In this document: positions 6,402-7,989 of the stretch, in pieces | Layout: each line of letters starts with the position of its first letter | Numbering within the stretch: the first letter of the stretch is position 1 | Source: an uncultured Eubacteriales bacterium | GTDB taxonomy: Bacteria > Bacillota_A > Clostridia > Saccharofermentanales > Saccharofermentanaceae | Reading direction: 5' to 3' | NCBI GenBank assembly: GCA_900313405.1 | Contig: OMQY01000142.1 | Coordinates: 1 to 7,989, forward strand | Length of the DNA stretch: 7,989 nt | Notes under the pieces: model-generated | The model's database searches: none | What the model was told of the DNA's origin: nothing | What the model saw: only the letters and a program-made list of their open reading frames with translations | Program-made: the position numbers and the translations under genes

Positions 6402-7059
6402 GGATCTCCTCCATATGCTCGAAAAACTTCTTCGCCGTCATAAACTCCGGCTCCGAAGAGATATACAGGATATGCGTCGCATACCTCCTCGCAGCCTCGA
6501 TGTCGTGCGAGATCATCAGTATCGTGATCCCGTCATTCTTATTGAGATCCTTTATCATCGAGTAAAACTCGCTCGTAGTCGTATGATCGAGTCCCGCTAC
6601 AGGTTCGTCGAGCAGGAGCATCCCCCCTGCCGCGCAAAGCGCCCGCGCCAGGAGCACCCTCTGCTGCTGACCGCCGGACAGCTCCATAAAACTCTTTTCG
6701 CTCAGGTCCTTAACACTCAGTCTGTCCAGCGCATTGAGCGCCTGTTCACGCCTCTGCGCCCTCTTGCCGCTGCACGCCGACGTCACGACCTCCATGACCG
6801 AAGCCGGGAAATCCCTCTGCATGACCTTCTGCTGTGGCAGGTAACCTATGCCCTTCTCCTTCAGCTTATCATCTATCGAGATCTCACCGCCCTGCGGCTT
6901 ACGAAGTCCCAGCAACGTCTTGACCAGCGTCGTCTTGCCGGCACCGTTGCTTCCTAAGATAAAGACATAATCTCCCGCATCGATCGCAAAGCTCAGATCC
7001 TCATACAGAGTTCTGTCCTCGAAAGCGATCGTCAATCCCTTACACTCGAGCTGTGCCAT
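6394..7059 (-). CDS. znuC: ZnuC-type metal ABC transporter ATP-binding protein
   Basis: A 221-residue ABC ATPase that would power the ZnuB permease from the cytoplasmic side. Walker A is GSNGAGKTT (36-44), the Q-loop is YLPQQ (73-77), the signature is LSGGQQQR (127-134), Walker B is MLLLDEP (147-153), the D-loop is AGLD (155-158) and the switch histidine is H185 in SHD. All catalytic elements are intact. The length is typical of short bacterial ZnuC/MntB-type ATPases; E. coli ZnuC is about 250 residues. An in-frame GTG at 7077 exists, but the ATG at 7059 has GGAGG 6 nt upstream and shares one base with the regulator stop (TGATG). The neighbours set the metal assignment; the ATPase alone does not. 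Confidence 0.93.
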   Translation of the reverse strand: MAQLECKGLTIAFEDRTLYEDLSFAIDAGDYVFILGSNGAGKTTLVKTLLGLRKPQGGEISIDDKLKEKGIGYLPQQKVMQRDFPASVMEVVTSACSGKRAQRREQALNALDRLSVKDLSEKSFMELSGGQQQRVLLARALCAAGGMLLLDEPVAGLDHTTTSEFYSMIKDLNKNDGITILMISHDIEAARRYATHILYISSEPEFMTAKKFFEHMEEIHE

Positions 7060-7556
7060 CAGACACCTCCCCCGCACCGGCAGCCGTGCGAATGCCCGTG
7101 CTCGTGGTCATGCCTGCTTCCGCAGCAACCGTCCTTACGCGCATTCTCATGCTCCCCGTCGGCACAGTCATCACATATTCCGTAGAAAACAGTCCTCCTG
7201 GGGTCGATACTGAACCCGTGATGCTCCGACAGATGCCCCGTCAGCTGGCTTATCTCGCTGCACTCCATGTGGATCAACTTGCCGCACTTCTCACACTTGC
7301 AGTGGTAGCACTCCTCATGGCAGTCGCTGTCCCTGTCGACATACTCAAAGCACGCGCCCGAATTCTCATCGATAATGTATTTGTTGATAACGCCCTCACT
7401 GACCAGCCTCTCAAGCTGCCTGTAAACAGTGGCCTTTCCGATCTTCTGCCCGCACTCCTCAAAATGACTGCAAACATCCGCCGCAGTCACGTGGCATCCC
7501 TTCATCGACTTAAGAAAGTCAACTATATCTCCGTGTTGCCTGGTCTTGTAATTCAT
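7059..7556 (-). CDS. zur: Fur-family metalloregulator, probable zinc uptake repressor Zur, with His/Cys-rich tail
   Basis: A 165-residue cytoplasmic DNA-binding repressor. The N-terminal winged helix (about 5-75) has the family recognition segment IGKATVYRQLERLVSEGVI at 39-57. The C-terminal dimerisation and metal domain has the structural zinc pairs C88xxC91 and C128xxC131, plus H96 and a histidine run near 108-113. C79, H80, C83, H85 and C86 add further possible ligands. The last 32 residues form an unusual extension rich in His and Cys (CCGSRHDHEHGHSHGCRC) beyond the normal Fur end. An upstream ATG at 7616 falls within the promoter spacer and would not be transcribed; the ATG at 7556 has GAGGT just upstream. 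It heads an operon with znuC and znuB, supporting zinc as effector, and probably represses itself through the repeat at 7586-7600. Confidence 0.92.
   Translation of the reverse strand: MNYKTRQHGDIVDFLKSMKGCHVTAADVCSHFEECGQKIGKATVYRQLERLVSEGVINKYIIDENSGACFEYVDRDSDCHEECYHCKCEKCGKLIHMECSEISQLTGHLSEHHGFSIDPRRTVFYGICDDCADGEHENARKDGCCGSRHDHEHGHSHGCRCGGGV
7066..7070 (-). promoter_or_regulatory. Ribosome binding site deciding the znuC start
   Basis: GGAGG (in GGGGGAGGTG) on the minus strand, 6 nt before the ATG at 7059. It lies within the last codons of the regulator gene and supports coupled translation. Confidence 0.75.
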
Positions 7557-7560
7557 TATT

Positions 7561-7565
7561 ACCTC
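7561..7565 (-). promoter_or_regulatory. Ribosome binding site deciding the zur start
   Basis: GAGGT on the minus strand, 4 nt before the ATG at 7556. It lies downstream of the predicted promoter, which excludes the longer start at 7616. Confidence 0.65.
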
Positions 7566-7585
7566 ATCCGTACGCGCATTCAATT

Positions 7586-7600
7586 TGAGAACGTGTCTCA
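7586..7600 (-). promoter_or_regulatory. Candidate Zur/Fur-family operator
   Basis: A 15-bp interrupted inverted repeat: perfect 5-bp arms TGAGA and TCTCA separated by 5 bp. Its length matches the 7-1-7 Fur-family operator architecture, and it shares the TGA...TCA ends with the classical Fur site. It begins at the last base of the -10 element and covers the expected transcription start, so a bound repressor would block initiation of the zur-znuC-znuB transcript. Confidence 0.65.
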
Positions 7601-7627
7601 TTTTAACACGCACCATCGAAAAGTCAA
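7600..7627 (-). promoter_or_regulatory. Sigma-70/sigma-A promoter of the zur-znuC-znuB operon
   Basis: The -35 TTGACT (7622-7627) and the -10 TAAAAT (7600-7605) each match consensus at five of six bases, with a 16-bp spacer. The expected start is near 7593, leaving a leader of about 37 nt before the ATG at 7556. It is the best promoter in the window. Confidence 0.7.
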
Positions 7628-7686
7628 TACTTTGAGTGGGGTTCGCGAGTGGATGGGGCTTTCATTGGTTCCGGTAACGATCCCGC

Positions 7687-7989
7687 TTACTTCTCTTCCC
7701 CGAGCAGTTCCTCGGCACGGGCGAGAGCGGCATCGATGTGAGCGCAGAAATTATCCTCACCGAGCTTGTCGATGAAGCCGGCTTTGCGCATCATTCGCAT
7801 GGGACGCTCGTTAACATGTGAGAAGACCATCGCAACACCGGAGGCGGCGCACTTGGCGTAGAGGCCTTCGAGCGAGTGCATGGCGGTCGCGTCGAGTTCG
7901 GGGACGCCGCGCATTCGGATTATAAGCACTTTGGTGAAGTCTTTGAGCGTGATGGCGGCGATGCGGTCGGCGGCACCGAAGAACATGGG
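7687..7989 (-). CDS. SulP-type anion transporter, C-terminal STAS domain, cut by window edge
   Basis: Only the last 100 or so residues are present; the reading frame stays open to base 7989, and the codon before the first visible Met encodes Pro, giving PMFFGAADRI as in the start of STAS domains of bacterial SulP carriers. The fragment continues with KVLIIRMRGVPELDATAMHSLE (ending before mid-fragment), where LDATAMHSLE occupies the loop that holds the phosphorylatable Ser/Thr in anti-sigma-antagonist homologues, and then GVAMVFSHVNERPMRMMRKAGFIDKLGEDNF, typical of SulP tails. SulP proteins move sulfate, bicarbonate or dicarboxylates across the membrane, and the STAS domain is cytoplasmic. The Met near the edge is internal, not the true start. 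A stand-alone STAS protein is less likely because of the SulP-like motifs. It ends 130 bp before the zur start. Confidence 0.82.
   Translation of the reverse strand, partial: PMFFGAADRIAAITLKDFTKVLIIRMRGVPELDATAMHSLEGLYAKCAASGVAMVFSHVNERPMRMMRKAGFIDKLGEDNFCAHIDAALARAEELLGEEK

Noticed and set aside
6382..6957. Plus-strand open frame rich in Arg and Leu opposite znuC
   Set aside because: Composition is that of an antisense shadow, and the minus-strand ABC ATPase motifs are complete.
7557..7616. Longer start for the Zur gene at the ATG at 7616
   Set aside because: That ATG lies between the -35 and -10 of the promoter, upstream of the expected transcript start, and the added residues do not resemble Fur proteins.
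7628..7686. Possible terminator after the SulP gene
   Set aside because: No stem followed by a T-run is visible on the minus strand. Only short C-rich near-repeats (CCACTC twice) are present, which I could not interpret.
7053..7775. Long hydrophobic-looking open frame on the plus strand
   Set aside because: It is antisense to the Zur gene, its promoter and the SulP end; the hydrophobicity comes from reading the complement of acidic and basic codons. No family resemblance.

Overview
The window reads as a compact bacterial chromosome segment of roughly balanced base composition. Every supported gene lies on the minus strand, so transcription runs from high to low coordinates. Short or overlapping junctions, strong GGAGG-type ribosome binding sites, a CmpB-like (PF06541-type) membrane protein and a Fur-type regulator with a CxxC pair point to a low-to-mid-GC Firmicute, most likely a Clostridia-class gut or rumen anaerobe. 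That placement is inference. No tRNA, rRNA, transposon, CRISPR array or prophage gene is visible, and no gene-free stretch exceeds about 130 bases.

Layout in order of transcription. (1) 7687-7989: C-terminal STAS end of a SulP-type anion transporter, cut by the window edge. (2) 7557-7686: intergenic region with a good promoter (TTGACT, 16 bp, TAAAAT) overlapped by a 15-bp inverted repeat of Fur-family size. (3) 7556 down to 5550: a Fur-family metalloregulator (probably Zur) with a His/Cys-rich tail, a ZnuC-type ATPase and a ZnuB-type permease, overlapping head to tail. No substrate-binding protein gene (znuA) is present. (4) 5494-4745: a SIR2-type NAD-dependent protein deacylase, 55 bp further on. 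(5) 4688-4747: a short gap holding an extended -10 that includes the sirtuin stop codon, then an 8-bp imperfect hairpin. (6) 4687 down to 1: a tightly packed run of Gfo/Idh/MocA oxidoreductase, RsmC-like methyltransferase, CmpB-like membrane protein with a charged tail, YfcE-type phosphodiesterase, Mrp/ApbC Fe-S carrier ATPase, a thioredoxin-fold lipoprotein without CXXC, and the start of an IspF (MEP isoprenoid pathway) gene.

The clearest functional unit is the zinc-uptake operon. Zinc-loaded Zur would bind the repeat over its own promoter and shut off regulator, ATPase and permease together. The downstream run looks like a co-transcribed housekeeping set without a single obvious pathway. 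One loose theme links Mrp (Fe-S cluster delivery) with IspF, whose product feeds the Fe-S enzymes IspG and IspH. I see no convincing new multi-gene system. The points most worth a second look are the Zur operator and tail, the missing znuA, the CXXC-less thioredoxin-like lipoprotein, the tandem 11-residue repeat in the CmpB-like tail, and the hairpin/promoter arrangement between the sirtuin and the oxidoreductase.
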